NCBI GenBank assembly: GCA_036583965.1
Contig: JAZBQD010000001.1
Span: 15,367,892 to 15,431,891 of the forward strand
Reading direction: 5' to 3'
Length of the DNA stretch: 64,000 nt
Origin: Prunella strophiata
Taxonomy: Eukaryota; Chordata; Aves; Passeriformes; Prunellidae
Shown here piece after piece: positions 1 through 12,523 of the stretch. Within the stretch, counting starts at the first letter, position 1. Each line of letters opens with the position of its first letter. The notes beneath the pieces were generated by a model. That model ran no database searches, was not told the origin of the DNA, and saw only the letters and a list, made by a program, of their open reading frames with translations. Made by a program: the position numbers and the translations under genes.

Positions 1-1281
1 CAACCTATAAAAGGCAGATATTGAAAGGGAATTGTTTTCTAGAAGTTAATGGATGTGTGGGGTAAATTGTTCAATAGGTCCTGTGATGATTTTGTTATTT
101 GTTCAGCACAAGTAGCATTTTACTATAGCAATTTCTTTACAGAGAAAGGTATTGGATGAATTTCAATGAAATATTTTCCTAATCACCACTATTATGAGGT
201 TGTTTAATAAACAAATGATAGCAGGTGAATGGTTCTGCTTTTGATGTCCAATTTTCTTTAAATCCTCTCTTCACAGAAGGGGCCCTTCTATTCATGTAGA
301 GAGAGGGGGAGGCAGCAGAGTGAGCAGATTCCTTGCTGATCTAACATTTTCTTCTCTGTAGCTACCCAATTCCCAGTATGTCTCTGCAATATAAAATTCT
401 AAGCCTTTACACAGCACCTATCAGCATGGTGGGGAGGGGACAGTTTGATTTTCACCACAGGAACCCTCTTGCATTCATCAGAGCACAATTTAACAGTGAT
501 ACTAAAAACAAAGCAAAGCTTTCCACCACATAGGGAAAGAGAACTCACTCCTCTCCTGCTTCAGCCCACCCTTTGTTCAACCAAAAAAAGGTGACTGAAC
601 CAAACAAGAGCTCCCATCACCTCTCCAAAACCCAGGGTTGTGTCATTTGCAAGGGTTTGGAAACGATTTCCACTATTTTCTCACAGTTGGCCACTGAGGA
701 AGATCTCCTCCAACACTAACCCAGAAATCCTGAGCACCTCCTGTCCCCATCTCATCATCACATCCCTCACAGCTGCACAGCTCCAGCAGGAGCAATGCAA
801 CCCCTGCTTTGTGTCTTTTTCTACCCACAGTTTCAGGAGACAAAGCACCTGCACAGCAGCAGGTTTTAGCAGAGCTGCAGGGTCCCACACCCTGTGCCAG
901 TGTCCTGAAGGCAGCCTCAGTGCTGCTGTGGCAGTGAGGGGATGCTCAGGGGACAGGGATGTGGCAGCCAGCAGACACAGCCACTACACCTGCCACTGCC
1001 AGCTCCAAATCCAGCTCTGCCTCTGGGCCTGGCTCTTCCTTTGCCCTGGGAGAAGCTCTGGTGCAGTCCAGCTGTTGGTTTTATATTTGGAAGGCTGAGC
1101 ATTGCCAGCATGGCTGGGGAGTGGTGAGCCAGGTCTTGGAGCAGCACAAGCTGAGGTGGGCACACAGATTGTCCATAGCCAGTCACAGACCTCTGCCTCC
1201 AGAGAGGCTTGGGGACAGCACCCAGACACATCCCCTCCAGTTCAGGGTTACATTTACACTTCCAGCAATCATCTTCTCATG
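1..1281. other. Unique non-coding DNA, nothing recognised
   Basis: No repeat family, RNA gene or exon is recognisable. The first 640 bases are AT-rich; 640-1280 is richer in G+C and carries several overlapping short open frames on both strands, which is what stop-poor composition gives by chance. None has a recognisable domain or convincing splice boundaries. Confidence 0.6.
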
Positions 1282-1299
1282 CCTCCTAATATTAGGAGG
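1282..1299. repeat. Perfect 18-bp palindrome
   Basis: CCTCCTAAT is followed with no spacer by its exact reverse complement ATTAGGAGG. The centre TAATATTA holds two TAAT cores facing each other, the kind of site a homeodomain dimer could bind, but that role is inference. A 9-bp-arm palindrome is only mildly unexpected in 64 kb. Confidence 0.8.
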
Positions 1300-2765
1300 T
1301 GCAGAGATGGCATGAGAGGGTTAATCCTGGAAGTGTGAGCAGAAATTCACAGGCTGGGAGGGGATCCTGGCCAAGTCTCTTGCTCTAGTGCAGTCCCCAG
1401 TGTGCCCAGCCTGCAGCTTGCTCACTCTAGGACACCACTGCACAAAGACATGGCTTTTCCTTACCCACAGGCACACACATACACACTGAGGATGAGGCTG
1501 GAGCTGTAACTCCGTGGTGTGGCTTTGTCACAGCTGTCACCAGTTCAGGGAAAAGAGTTGTGAAACTCCTCTTCCATTTTGAGCTAACCACTGAGCAGCA
1601 TGTTAGTGTTCTGGGTCAGCATCCCAGGATTTTCCTTTTCCTGGCATGCTGTTCAGCACTCTCCACTCTTTGACATCATGTACAACTTCTATAGCAAGAG
1701 AGTGCTTAATCCTCTCTGAAGTAATTTCTTTCTTCTTTTATGACTGGAGCCCTGGACAGTCTGTTATGCTCCAGCCCCTGTGCTATATTTAACTCAACCA
1801 TCTTGTTCATTCTTCCTCTCATCTACAGCTTGGCTAAAAGGAAGAGATTGCAGCCATGAATAAAATACCAGGAAGAAAGTCAAATTATACAACACACTTT
1901 CAAGGCAAATTCCAGCACTTGCAACATTGCCCATTCTGTTTAGGAGGGATTTGCATGCAGCTTACTGCTTGGAAGTGGAATGGGAGAGTTAGGAATTTAG
2001 GAAATGGAGCAGAACTTGAAATGGTGAGAGAGCAGTAAAATGACTCTGGACACAGGGAGTTGCCTGTTCCTTTTCTCTGCTGGGAGTGGCAAGTTTTCAA
2101 ATAGAGCCAAGTTGTGGTTTAGCCCTGCCTGTTGCAGATGCTTTTGAATACAAAGGTGTTTTCAAGGCACAGAGAAAAGATCTCAGTCTTCAGCTCATCA
2201 TGTTGTACCTGCAATGCATGGCTATAGTGCTTTGGGATTTTTGTATTAGTTATTCAGGAAAATTATCCCCAAACACTGCTACAGTAAGATTCAAAATTTT
2301 TTTGTGCCTTACCAGAAATCATCACTTTATTTGCCTTACTACTTCATCAGCTACCTCAGACTTCTAACAGACTTGTGATTATACTGTTAATAAAGCACTT
2401 TCTGGATAAAGGTTTTCCTGGCTGGTCACTGAATCCATGGGTGCCTGATAGGTGCTTTTGCTTGTGCATGGAATCCTTGGTGATTGATTTTAGAGGGCAT
2501 CACCCAAGCTTGCCCTAAGCTGAGGGCTTGCTTCTGCAAGTCAGGGCACAGCAGATGCAATGGCCCATGTAGAGATTTCACTTCCAGAGTACAGATTTCC
2601 CAGAATACTTCCCAGCAAACTTTGCCTACCACTGTACAGTCCTGCCCAAGCAAAACTAGTTCAACATGGCATTTGTCACCACTTCCAAAACAAGAAAATT
2701 CCCTTTGTCTACATTTAGGTGCCACAGCACTGTACATAACCCATCCTTTTCCATGCTAGTCCTGA
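1300..2765. other. Unique non-coding DNA
   Basis: No interspersed repeat or exon was recognised. There is an AATAAA near 2391, but nothing upstream looks like a terminal exon, so it is not called as a polyadenylation site. The frames here are of chance length. Confidence 0.55.
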
Positions 2766-2975
2766 CACCCTTTCCAGACAAGCACCCTCTCATTCTGTTA
2801 TATCTGCAGGATGCAGACACACCACAATGAAGAGGAAGAATGTGAATTAGAGCTGCCTGGCTCTGACATTGATCATGTGCTCATCCTGCCTCAGCTGTTT
2901 GAGGTGGATACACCCTTCACCATCTCATGCACTCAAGAAGGAAATTACCACAATTCCCAGCAATCACAATCCTGA
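2766..2975 (+). other. Possible small exon or chance ORF (54 codons from ATG)
   Basis: An ATG at 2811 opens 54 codons ending in TGA at 2973-2975; the frame is open back to 2766. The ATG sits directly after a pyrimidine-rich stretch ending in CTGCAG|G, a plausible splice acceptor. The predicted peptide starts with an acidic run (four consecutive Glu at residues 7-10) followed by a leucine/isoleucine-containing segment around residues 20-30. No donor, polyadenylation signal or known domain is evident. I do not recognise it. A terminal exon is possible, but chance is the more likely explanation. Confidence 0.12.
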
Positions 2976-4639
2976 AATGTCTCATGCACAAAAATTAAAA
3001 ATTTTTTGGTTTTGTCCTAGTACCAATCTTCAACATCTCTGCAGCTGATTTAATACTGCTTCATCCATGTTCAGCAGAAGCATCTTTTCCTGAGGCTCTG
3101 GGGGAAAAGAGGACAGATTTTCCAGATATCTGTGCCCAAAATGAACCATCTACCTACATGCAAGTACCCATGAATACAAACAATCTGCTCTTCAGAGGTA
3201 TGGTAGATTCAGATAATTTTTAATGACCCAGGAGAAAAAGGTGCCAGTTCTGTTTCTATACAGTTGGTTTTCTACATATGACATTTTTATTTTCTGTTTC
3301 ACTGGAGTGCAGACAACTGAGAGGCCCCAGGTTTAGCCTTTGAAATGTTGGTACAGCTGCAGGGTGACAGCTCACAGAGCAGACTCCAGCACACACACAC
3401 ACAACACAAATGTTCATGGGAAGTCTAAATTCACTAAAAACCTAAAGTGCTGGAAGAGTTCATCAGCAGTCACATTTTTAAACAATTTCAATCTGCTCTA
3501 TTTTGTGTGTTTCTCTTGGTCACTGCAAAACCTCATGCAAATCTGCTGCATGTTCCCAGCAATAGAAGGGGCTCACATACATGTTGGCAGCAAAAAATGA
3601 ATTTCACATTCAGCTTTGAGATTTAAAACCAGCTGCACTCAAAACTCACCTACAAAAGCATGACCCCCACACTGAAAGACTCTCCATTCCAAATTTGCCA
3701 AGCAAGAACTGCCTCTCCACTGAATCTAGACCCTTTTTGACTGTCCTCCAAATCTGGAACTGATGCCATAACCACTGATGAGACAAAAGCACCAATATTT
3801 GTTTAGCAGACAGTTAAATGAAGAGCAGAACTCCTTTCAAACTTCAGGTTAGTCTCAAAAATGTCAGGAACAAAGGAAAAGATGAGACAGGAGAAATCTG
3901 AAGCCTTTAGCCTGTGACATCCTGCTCTCAGCAGGGATTTCTATCACAGACAGATGCTCCATATCCCCCAAGCTCTCTTAATGACCCAAGTTCCAACCAC
4001 AGCAGAAATTATTTCCCTGCACCCTTGGCCACAGAGAGGACTGGTGGGTGACAATGCCTGCCAGCCACCAGCCAGGGAACTCTTCCTATTCCCATTGCCC
4101 CTGTGACAGATAAGGGGATGTGGAAAGGGCAGTTCTCTTGCACCAGGCTTTGCACCAGCCAGGAGGGAGGTTGGAGGAAGGCCAACCCCCTCATTGTTCT
4201 GTGAGGCTGCTCACAAAGACTTTTTTTTTGTTTTGTTTTGTCTCCGTTTTGTTCCACCAGACCCGCTCTAAACAGGCATTTTGTTTGCCATTAATGAAAT
4301 CTGCTTCAATTTCAAAAGTTCTGTTTGCAGGCTGTAATCTCAGCCCCAGTCCAATTTAAATATCTGTTGTTTTGGTGGTGGACTTCTGGACTGCATCCCT
4401 CCAGCTCAATGCCAAAAACATAACGGAGAAAATTTCACCCACCGTTAGGAGCCATCTGCTTCTGCTGCTCTGAAAAGTGAGACAGATAAGGAGCTGTGTG
4501 ATACCCATGTAAGGCAATTTGCTGGCCTGTTTATCATACCTGACTCTGGGGTGCACAGCTTTATTTTGATTTGATAAAAAGCAAAGGACTACAGCTGCAG
4601 CACACTGCTGCTTCACTAAGTCGACAGATGGGCATCACT
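2976..4639. other. Unique non-coding DNA with minor simple repeats
   Basis: It contains a very short CA run near 3391 and a T-rich stretch near 4220 with TTTTG repeats. No exon, RNA gene or transposable element was recognised. Confidence 0.55.
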
Positions 4640-5190
4640 GTAAGGAAGCCACATGGCATTTTTTTGTTAAACTCAGCTCATTAGGTTTTATCTGCAATAT
4701 GTTGCTGTATTGGCAGAAAACCTTTCAGTGAGCAGAAACATTAGCCAAAGTTTGTCAACAGATATAGGGAAGATCCTATTGTGGAAGGATATGTGCTGGG
4801 GCAGGGGTGGGCTGTGATTGCTTCTCAATGCTCACAAGTCAACTCTTGAAATGTTTTTCAGCTCTCTCTGTAATTTGTGCCATAATGGCAGCTCTGACTT
4901 GAATATTAATAGAGCTGCTATTCACAGTTTGTAATTGTTGGGGCATTTCAAGGCAGTTCACAAATCACATTATCTGAATAGGTGCAGGAAGTTTGTCAGC
5001 AAAACCTGAGAAGTGGAAAATTTTCCTTGTCTCTGACACATAAGATAGATGCCCAAATTCTTATAATAGTGAAAAGTTCATTTCTAAGCTGAGAGCCACA
5101 GGCTGTATTATTTTGAGGCACTTTGGGTTGTAAACAGTTCTTTCCTATCTTGAGGAAAGACAGGTTTAATTCCAATGGGCCAGTTTAACT
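4640..5190. other. AT-rich unique segment, possible conserved non-coding element
   Basis: Unique, repeat-free sequence with TAAT/ATTA-type cores and no open frame of note. Its texture resembles vertebrate conserved non-coding DNA, but conservation cannot be seen in a single sequence, so this is a low-confidence inference. Confidence 0.2.
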
Positions 5191-5760
5191 CTGAGAGAAA
5201 AATGAAGCCACATTCTGTGTGTTAGCAGCAGCTCTAGCTGCAGATTGGCATATGTGAAGAGCAAACCAAATTTTCAATTCCCAGAAGAAATACTAGAAAC
5301 TTTGGAAAGCTCCTGCTCAAGGAAAGAAATGGAATGGGCTGCTTGGTGAGCTCACAGGTATTCCAGCAGCTGCTCACATGGAGCCCCAGCAGCAGCCATT
5401 TCACAAACTAGGTCCCACTGAGCTTTTAGGAATTCTCTTTTGACACAAAAACATGCACCAAGCCTATCCAAAGCCTTTCAGGGAGCCAGGAGACAACCAC
5501 ACCTACATCTCAGTCCAGGTCAGAAATGTGCTTTCAAACCAGCCCTCCTGACCATTCCCATGTTTTGGTGTCCAGAAAGGGTTGCCTCTGCTCTGGGTTG
5601 CTCTCAGATGGAGCTAAACCCCCTGCAGTAATGCCCCAGCCCTGAGCTCTCAGGACCAAATTAATCTGAAACATCCCCCCAGAAACACACACAGTCTGGA
5701 TATCAGGGCTCAGCACCATTTCTCTGTACACATTTCCAGCACTGGATAGCCTGCTAAAGC
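5191..5760. other. Unique non-coding DNA, nothing recognised
   Basis: No repeat, exon or regulatory element can be supported here. Confidence 0.55.
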
Positions 5761-6240
5761 AAAAGCATTGAAAAATCTCTCTTGTTTTAATTTACAGGTG
5801 GTGAATTTAATTTTACATCGGGGGTTTCATTTACTTTAAACTCGAACTAAATCAAATTAAACTCAACCAAAATTTAATAACTCCAGCTTAAACCAAAGGG
5901 GGAATATCCACTCAGTTTTCTAGTTACTCTAAATTTACCAGTCTAATATAGTACTTTGAATTAAACCACACCAACTCAGAATCTAAATGTAACCTTAGTG
6001 TCTGTAAAAGAAAACATTTTTCAGTGATACAGCGAGCTGAGCTATGTTTTCCATTAGTGGAAAATGTGATCACATACTGAGATACTTTATATTTTTACAC
6101 TGGCTTTTATTTTTAGCTGTTTCTGTGTTAGAGCAGTGCCCATTATCTCACTCTAATTAAAGGTCACTGCTCCTGTTACTATCTATAGCTATAAAACTCC
6201 GTGGTAGGAGCCATATCTTGACCCAAAATTAATAGATGTA
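5761..6240. other. AT-rich segment, possible regulatory element
   Basis: A run of AT-rich unique sequence with many AATTTAA, AAATTAAAC and TCTAATTAAAG-like words and a few retained CpGs, unlike its G+C-richer neighbours. Homeodomain-type ATTA cores are abundant. No transposable element match was recognised. A regulatory role is inferred from composition only. Confidence 0.2.
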
Positions 6241-7612
6241 TTTTATATCATGCATTTCCCCCTTCCTCCAGCTGCCTGGCCTGTGTGCATGTCACAGGCA
6301 CTCTCCAGCTCTCAGCCATTTCAGGAGTCAGCTGAAGGATGCTGTGACAGGGGGAGATCACAGTCTCTGGGGACACAGCTCTCACCATCAGTGGATCAAT
6401 CCCTTGAACAGAAAACTCTTGAACAGAAAACCTGCCAGCCCTGCTGGTTTGCTCACCTGGGCAGCCTTGAGCCCCTGGTCTCCTCCTCAGGGAGCAGCTG
6501 CAGGGCTGGGGGTGCCAGGGAGGGATGTTGGTGATCAGGGTCCTGCCCCAGCAGTGGCACCTGAAAAACCTCTGCCTTCAACCCAAATCCCTTTTGGGTG
6601 GATTTGCTTTTTTGCTGGGTTTCTGCAGAGCAGGCAGCAAAGTGGAATGCTAACCCATAAGTAAAGTTCACTGGCATTTTTTGTAATCCAAATAAAGAAT
6701 ACATTGGACTTGCAGGCAGCTCTCTCTGGCCTTACTTCACTGCCATGCAGCCAGAGCTTACTGTGCCATGGGTAAAATGGACTCTGTGAAAGAAAAAGAT
6801 GGTTTCAGGTGTAGGAAAGGAGAGCTGTAAAGTTTGCTATATGATTTTGACCTTTTGTTGTCATGTGAAACTGCAAAATAAGAGACACAATTATTCCCTC
6901 AGAAATAGTCCTGTTTCCCAGAAGCCCATAAACTCCATTCATTTCAACACCAGACATATTCCTCCATCTCAAGCACTAGAAATTCTTCTATCCTTTTAAA
7001 TTTCAGTCTTGCTGGAGAAAAAAAAATAATACAATATCTAGTCACACATGAAAGAGATAAGCTCCATGGTAATTGAATGGCAGAGATTCTGCACTCCAAA
7101 TTCTGCCCGAGAGCCTGTGTGGATATTGCCTTTCAAGGGCAGAAAGGGGAATGGCTTTTCCTGATAACCATTGTGTATATAGATACCACAGGAAAAAAGC
7201 TATCAGCATGGTGGGAGGGAATGGGGAAAAGAAATGACAGACTTGACTTTAGAAGAAACACCCCCAGATTTTACCTGAGACAGGATTTGTACATAGAATT
7301 GGGTCTCGACTCTGATGAAAATAAGAAAAATCTTCTGGCATCCCGCTTGTAATTGATATTCATGAAAATGTGTGAGATTAATGTGCTCACTTGGCACTGC
7401 CCTTCAACCTTGTAATGAAAGCAGTCAGGTCTGCAAGGAGGTGGCAGAGAATAAAGAGGGACAGGAAAAGTAGAAGTGAAACAGGGCAGAGGGATAAGCA
7501 AACAGAATTGATTGAAATATTTCCTCTCTATGGAATTGCTGGCCACATGCTGGTCTCCTTTTCACCACAAACACTGGAGTTAGGTGAGATTTACCCTGGT
7601 GAACTACCCCAG
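6241..7612. other. Unique non-coding DNA with a 15-bp tandem doublet
   Basis: At 6403-6432 the 15-mer CTTGAACAGAAAACT occurs twice in tandem with one difference in the last base. The rest is unique. The open frames here are short, mutually overlapping and without recognisable domains. Confidence 0.5.
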
Positions 7613-7859
7613 ACCTTCCCTCTCTCTTCTCTTCCTCTCTCTTCTTTCTCTTCCTTCTCTCTCTTGCTTTCTCCTTCTCTCTGTCTCTTGCTCGTTCTCG
7701 TTCGCTTTCCTATCTCTTCTCTTCCAGCCCAGGCCTCTCTTGATCTTCTCTTTCTCTCTTCTCTTCTCTTCTCTCTCTTCTTTATCTCTCGATCTCTCTC
7801 TCTTCTCTATTTCTCTCCTCTATCTTCTCTTCTCTTTCTCTTCTCTTCTCTTCTCTCCA
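7613..7859 (+). repeat. CT-rich polypyrimidine tract
   Basis: About 250 bases of imperfect TCTCTTC/CTTTCTC motifs on the + strand, interrupted by a less pure patch around 7690-7740. It keeps serine/leucine/phenylalanine-rich open frames on the + strand because TC-only codons cannot be stops; these are not genes. The opposite strand is a long purine run. Confidence 0.85.
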
Positions 7860-10800
7860 GCATCAGAGGTGGATGCAGTTTTCCAGGCAGGGGCTGCATG
7901 TCCATGAAATCTCTTGGAAGGTGAAGCTGTCCAGCATCCTGACATGCTGCTACTTTTTTTTTGTGCTGTTCCCTCTGTCCTGCAGTGTCACCTTGTCCTT
8001 CCTTTTGTAGGAAACACAAATCCATGTCCTACAATCCTCCAGCCTCTTTGGAGGACCTGGCCCTGCCCTTGAACACTGTTGCTCTCTGGCAGAACATTTT
8101 CAGCTCTTTGCACCATGCTGATTATCTCAACAAGACTTTCAAGTGATTTCCAGGAGGAGGAGGAGGCTATTGAGAGTTAGCAGATCATTCTGTGCTCTGC
8201 CAGTCATCATCCTAAGGGACATTTATGCCACTGCTGGCCATGGCTTGGTTCAGCCTTTTCATTAACAGCTCGATGGAAGGACTAGACCACCATATGGTAC
8301 TTAGTGAAATGTAATTGTGCAGCCAAAGAAACCATCCTGATGGCCTCCAGGATTAGTCTCAGTAACAGTGTTTGCAGCACAACCCATATAACCTCACAGC
8401 AAGGATGTTTCTCTGGTGTTCCAAAAAAAAAAAAAAAGGAGCAAAAATGCAGCTAGAAGAGCTGTAAAAAGGAGCTTGTTTAGAGACAGGGGCTCAGTGA
8501 AACCATCCTAAGGAGCAAAATTGGAGTGATGCACACCTCCCTTGTTTACAACCCATCTGGCTCCACCTACCCTGTAGCTCCTTCTCCCAGAGCTGTGCAG
8601 CTCAATGGCTGTACAGTGAATAATCAGCTTCACTGCTCAGCTGTGCTGGCATGCCAGAGCAAATATGTGTGCAGCATGTTTGACATCACACCTAAGCTGC
8701 TTTACAGTGAAAAAAAAAAAAAAAAAACAAACTTGAGGCTGATTGTGGGAAAGAAAAAGTAAAAAGTTAAATATTGCTACTGAAGCAGTACCACAGAACC
8801 TTCTTTGAGTAAAGTTCCTGTGCTCCAGGTTTCTCCAGAAGCCATCTACCCTGTCATCTTCTATCCCCATCACACACTACAAAATATTCTCCAGGGTGAG
8901 GAGACAGCTGTTTGTGGTGCAGGAGGGAACAGCCAGTCCATCTGGGAAATAAAACTCCCATGACAGCCTTTCAATATTTCTAAATAAAATGTTATTTCCA
9001 GTTATCTGACTTAAAAGAGGTGAGTAAAGGACAAAGTAGGGACATTTTGAGAAAAGTTTAACTTAACAGGAAGTCCAGTTTGTTGCTAAAAGCAGTGTCA
9101 GAGGATGTTTTCAGGCAAATCTAACAGGTTTCTTAAGGCCAGCAGCAGGGTGTGTGCATTTTGGGGGAGTGCAGCAGGGACAGGGTCTGGGGAGGAGCAG
9201 CTGCCAAGAAAGTGAAGCAGCTCTGCAGACTGAGGTGCCTACTGAAATAACACAAACAGAAATGTTTCCCTTTTTTTGGCTAAGAAAATCTTACATTAAA
9301 ACACCCCAACTGAAGTATCATGAAAGAATATGCCAGGACAAAACCTGCCTGCACTTGGGGATGGTGCACATTTGATTAAAACAAGAGAGAGTATTGCTTT
9401 GGGCCCTGCTCACACTTTCTGTGCAGTAAGCTCATCCCTGCACAGGGGTGCTGCTGCAGGAACTGCATCTCTGCATGTGCACTCTGCCCTGCCATGGCTG
9501 TGTCACACACGTGGTTGGACATTCTGTCCCCATGGGTGCTGCAGTGGGAGCTGGCAGGAGACTGAAGGCTTGCAGACCCTGGTGGGAAGGGAAGGGATTC
9601 AGAATCCCCTCTGAGGTCCTGCTTTGCCATTGCATCTCATTCAAAAGGGTTGTTTGTGCCATTCTGAAATAAGTAGGTCAGACAACCCTTACCAGTGTTC
9701 CAGTCTGCTCACTTTGCTGCTGATGTGGACTAGCACTGAAAAAGTAATATTACACTTTTCTCATGTGAGGCTGTAAATTACCTTCTCATGTTTAATTCCA
9801 CCACAGGAAGAAAGGACAGCTGAGCTGCCCACATCTCCATTTGAGTTTTCTTCTGTACATGTTTTGCTTGCTTACCAGGATTTCCCATCCTCCCTTTTGT
9901 ATCAGCACAGACAGGACCTTATTAGGTTGCCTCTTTGTATTTAAGAAACCTAATCTGCCCCCCTGCCAGCATTGAAAAACACAGAAAGAAAAACACTTTC
10001 TGACCTCCAAAGGATTTTATGAATTAAGCAGATCCTTTCTTTTTCACCAGGAACCACAGAACAAAGCTGGTAGTGATTGGTCTGTATGAAGTCAAAGATA
10101 TCAGGAACTGATGCAACTCAGTATTCAATGTGCCATTTCCCCAGAGACAAATTCCCTCCAATTTACCTTCCTGGATTTGTTCCTCTCTTCTCTGGCCACA
10201 TTGTCCTCCCTCTGCTTTTATCCCAGTGCTTAGGAGGGACAGTGTTGAGGTCCAAGCTGATAAACAGCAAATGAATTCTTTCTGTGCTTTAATTGACTTC
10301 TGAGGTCAATGAGGACTCCATAGGCCAAGCTTTTCCTTATCTCCAGAGTAACAGTGCACATGGAATGGAGACATTTATATCCAGCTCCAGGAATGGCATG
10401 ATAACTACATTTATCTTTCCAGGTGATTGTGCCAGACTCATCACCATGGTTCCTGCACTGCACTGACTTTTAGCTACACCCTTTTGCTGCAGAAAGCTTT
10501 TGGTGGCCCTCACCCCCCTGCTGGGAGCCAGGAAGTGCAAGGGACCATTGATGCTGCTCTTGAGTTGTTTGGGAGGGTAAATGTTGGTGTTGTTAATCAC
10601 TCCTCACTGTTTGCAGCGTGGCTCACTGAGGTATGCTGAGTGCCTGAGCTCTCCTGGCAGGCTGAGGGGTTGTGGGTTATTAATCACCCCTACTTTCAAA
10701 TATATAAATCATGATCCCAGTGAAGGCAAAGGAGGAGAAGCAGCAACCTCCTGTTAACCCCTGCAGCTCAGAGGATGCTGTCTGTCCTCATCTGATCTCA

Positions 10801-10985
10801 CCAGGAGTCCTGGTTTGTCCCTGTGCCAGTCACTTCCCAAGGGAGAGGCCCCTGCATTTTTAAAGTCTCCCTCAAACCCACTCAGGCAGTATTCTCACAT
10901 CTGCCAGCTCTGGGGTTTTAGGCCAGGCTCAGAAGAAGACTGAGAGTTCCCAAGTGCCAGACTCATGTAGTGAGGGAAGGCAGCT
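7860..10985. other. Unique non-coding DNA with short A tracts
   Basis: Contains an A15-class tract at about 8425-8439 and an A18 tract at 8710-8727, plus a short GGA run at 8154. No gene is supported. A GTGAGT donor-like site near 9020 follows an acceptor-like CAG by only 18 bases and is treated as chance. Confidence 0.5.
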
Positions 10986-11021
10986 GGCTGGACATCAGAC
11001 CCTGGCTGGACATCAGACCCC
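10986..11021. repeat. 18-bp tandem doublet
   Basis: GGCTGGACATCAGACCCT is repeated immediately, with one difference at the final base. It is a small slippage or replication duplication. Confidence 0.85.
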
Positions 11022-12256
11022 ACTTCATTCCTTGTGAGAGCCTGGAACAAAAACACACAGCACTGCTGCAGACAAAAATAATGGTGGGTAGAGGGAGAAG
11101 ACACTTTGGGCATGGAAAAAACAGGGAAAATAAGATTGGTGGGATTCTCAGACCCATAGAAATCAGGGTAGTTTAATAAAAGTTCCCAGATAATTTGATG
11201 TTAATACAATTCTCATATAGAAAAGGGGGGGAAAAAAAAAAAGAAAATTTTCTCCTTCACTCCTGAATTATTCTATATTTCTGAACTGGAGCAGACCTTC
11301 CTCAGCTGATCTAAATATTATATCCAATAAATAGTTATTGGGGTAAGGCTGCACCCAAGCCAAGCCCACAGGCTAGACAGCCTTCTAGTTTACAGGAAAC
11401 CTTTCTAACTGTAGAGCCCTTCATCAGTGCCAGAAATGCACATAGACTCCAACCCCAGCTAATGCTGTTCTCAAAAGCCAGAGGAAACCACTGCTCAGGC
11501 TGGACCCTCTTTCAAAGCTGCAACAAGATCTGCACTCCAGGAATCACATTTTCAATCAAGCTCCAGACAGTGCATAACCACACCACGTGAAGTATCACTA
11601 CACTCCTCCAGCTCATCAGAGCTAGGAAACTATTTAAGTTCATTTTAAGTAAATTTGCAATGAACAAATAGGCTTAAAAAAGGGTTATTTGCCAAATGTT
11701 CATGTTTTCATACAACATTTTACAAAGCACTGATATTTCAGGTTAGAAAAGAAAAAGGAGTGGGAAGGGTAGATTTTTGAAAAGAGAAAATGTTTCAAAA
11801 TGATTAAGATGTAGTACTAAAAAAAGATATTTTATGACTGAAAAGACAGAATTTGCAAACCAATATTGCTTAAAGTGATTTATCTCAAGAGAATATCGTG
11901 GTCTGAAGGCAGCAAGGTTCAGCTCAGGTGATGTATCTCAAGACAACAATGCCAGCCCTGATTCCTTCCACCTCAGTTCCAGGGAGAAACTGCCAGCCCA
12001 GAAAGAGAACAGTGCTCACTTCAGTTCCAGGACCAGATCCTGCATGCAAGAAAGAGGCTGCTGAAAGATCTTCAGAAGATCCCCCTGTGGGTAGGAGGGA
12101 GCTGGCTAAATCATCAGGCCAGATCTCCAGCAAAAATTTTCCATCAATACAAGATTTTATTTCAGGCAGACCTCTCCTTCCCTAAATTCATGTACAGACA
12201 TGAGGTCTGCCCATGCCAAGCTTCCTAGGCTGGTTTGGGAGGGGAGGAGCTGCTGC
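11022..12256. other. Unique non-coding DNA, nothing recognised
   Basis: Apart from a G7/A11 run at about 11225-11242, no repeat or exon was recognised. Confidence 0.5.
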
Positions 12257-12420
12257 AAAAATCCACAGTATATGCTCTGGTAATATTTTATCGGATAGTT
12301 TGGCCACTTTAAAATTAAATATAGCACAGAATGAAAAATTATTGCTAATTGTCGTGACTCGCGTGCATGTTTTATGCTACAGCACAGATTAATATTTTGG
12401 GGATTTTTTTTTCTTTTGTG
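12257..12420. other. AT-rich unique segment with retained CpGs
   Basis: AT-rich sequence holding a local cluster of CpGs (the GTCGTGACTCGCGTGC stretch near 12351) in an otherwise CpG-depleted neighbourhood. It also has ATTAAATAT and ATTAATAT words. A constrained regulatory element is one explanation, but conservation cannot be judged from one sequence. Confidence 0.22.
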
Positions 12421-12517
12421 CTCCAATGTTTATAGCAAATAACAGTAAATCCAGGGTTTATGGCACCATAAGTTAGCCATAATGCTCCAAGGGCCTTGCA
12501 GCAAAGCAAAGCAGCAG

Positions 12518-12523
12518 AAATCC
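12518..12523. repeat. 5' target-site duplication of the solo LTR
   Basis: AAATCC directly abuts the LTR start and matches the hexamer at 13151-13156 exactly. It was created by staggered integrase cutting. Confidence 0.88.

Noticed and set aside
7391..7924. 177-codon frame
   Set aside because: Mostly carried by the CT tract, where TC-only codons cannot be stops.
8991..9026. 18-base micro-exon between CCAG and GTGAGT
   Set aside because: Both signals are common by chance, and there is no neighbouring exon to splice to.
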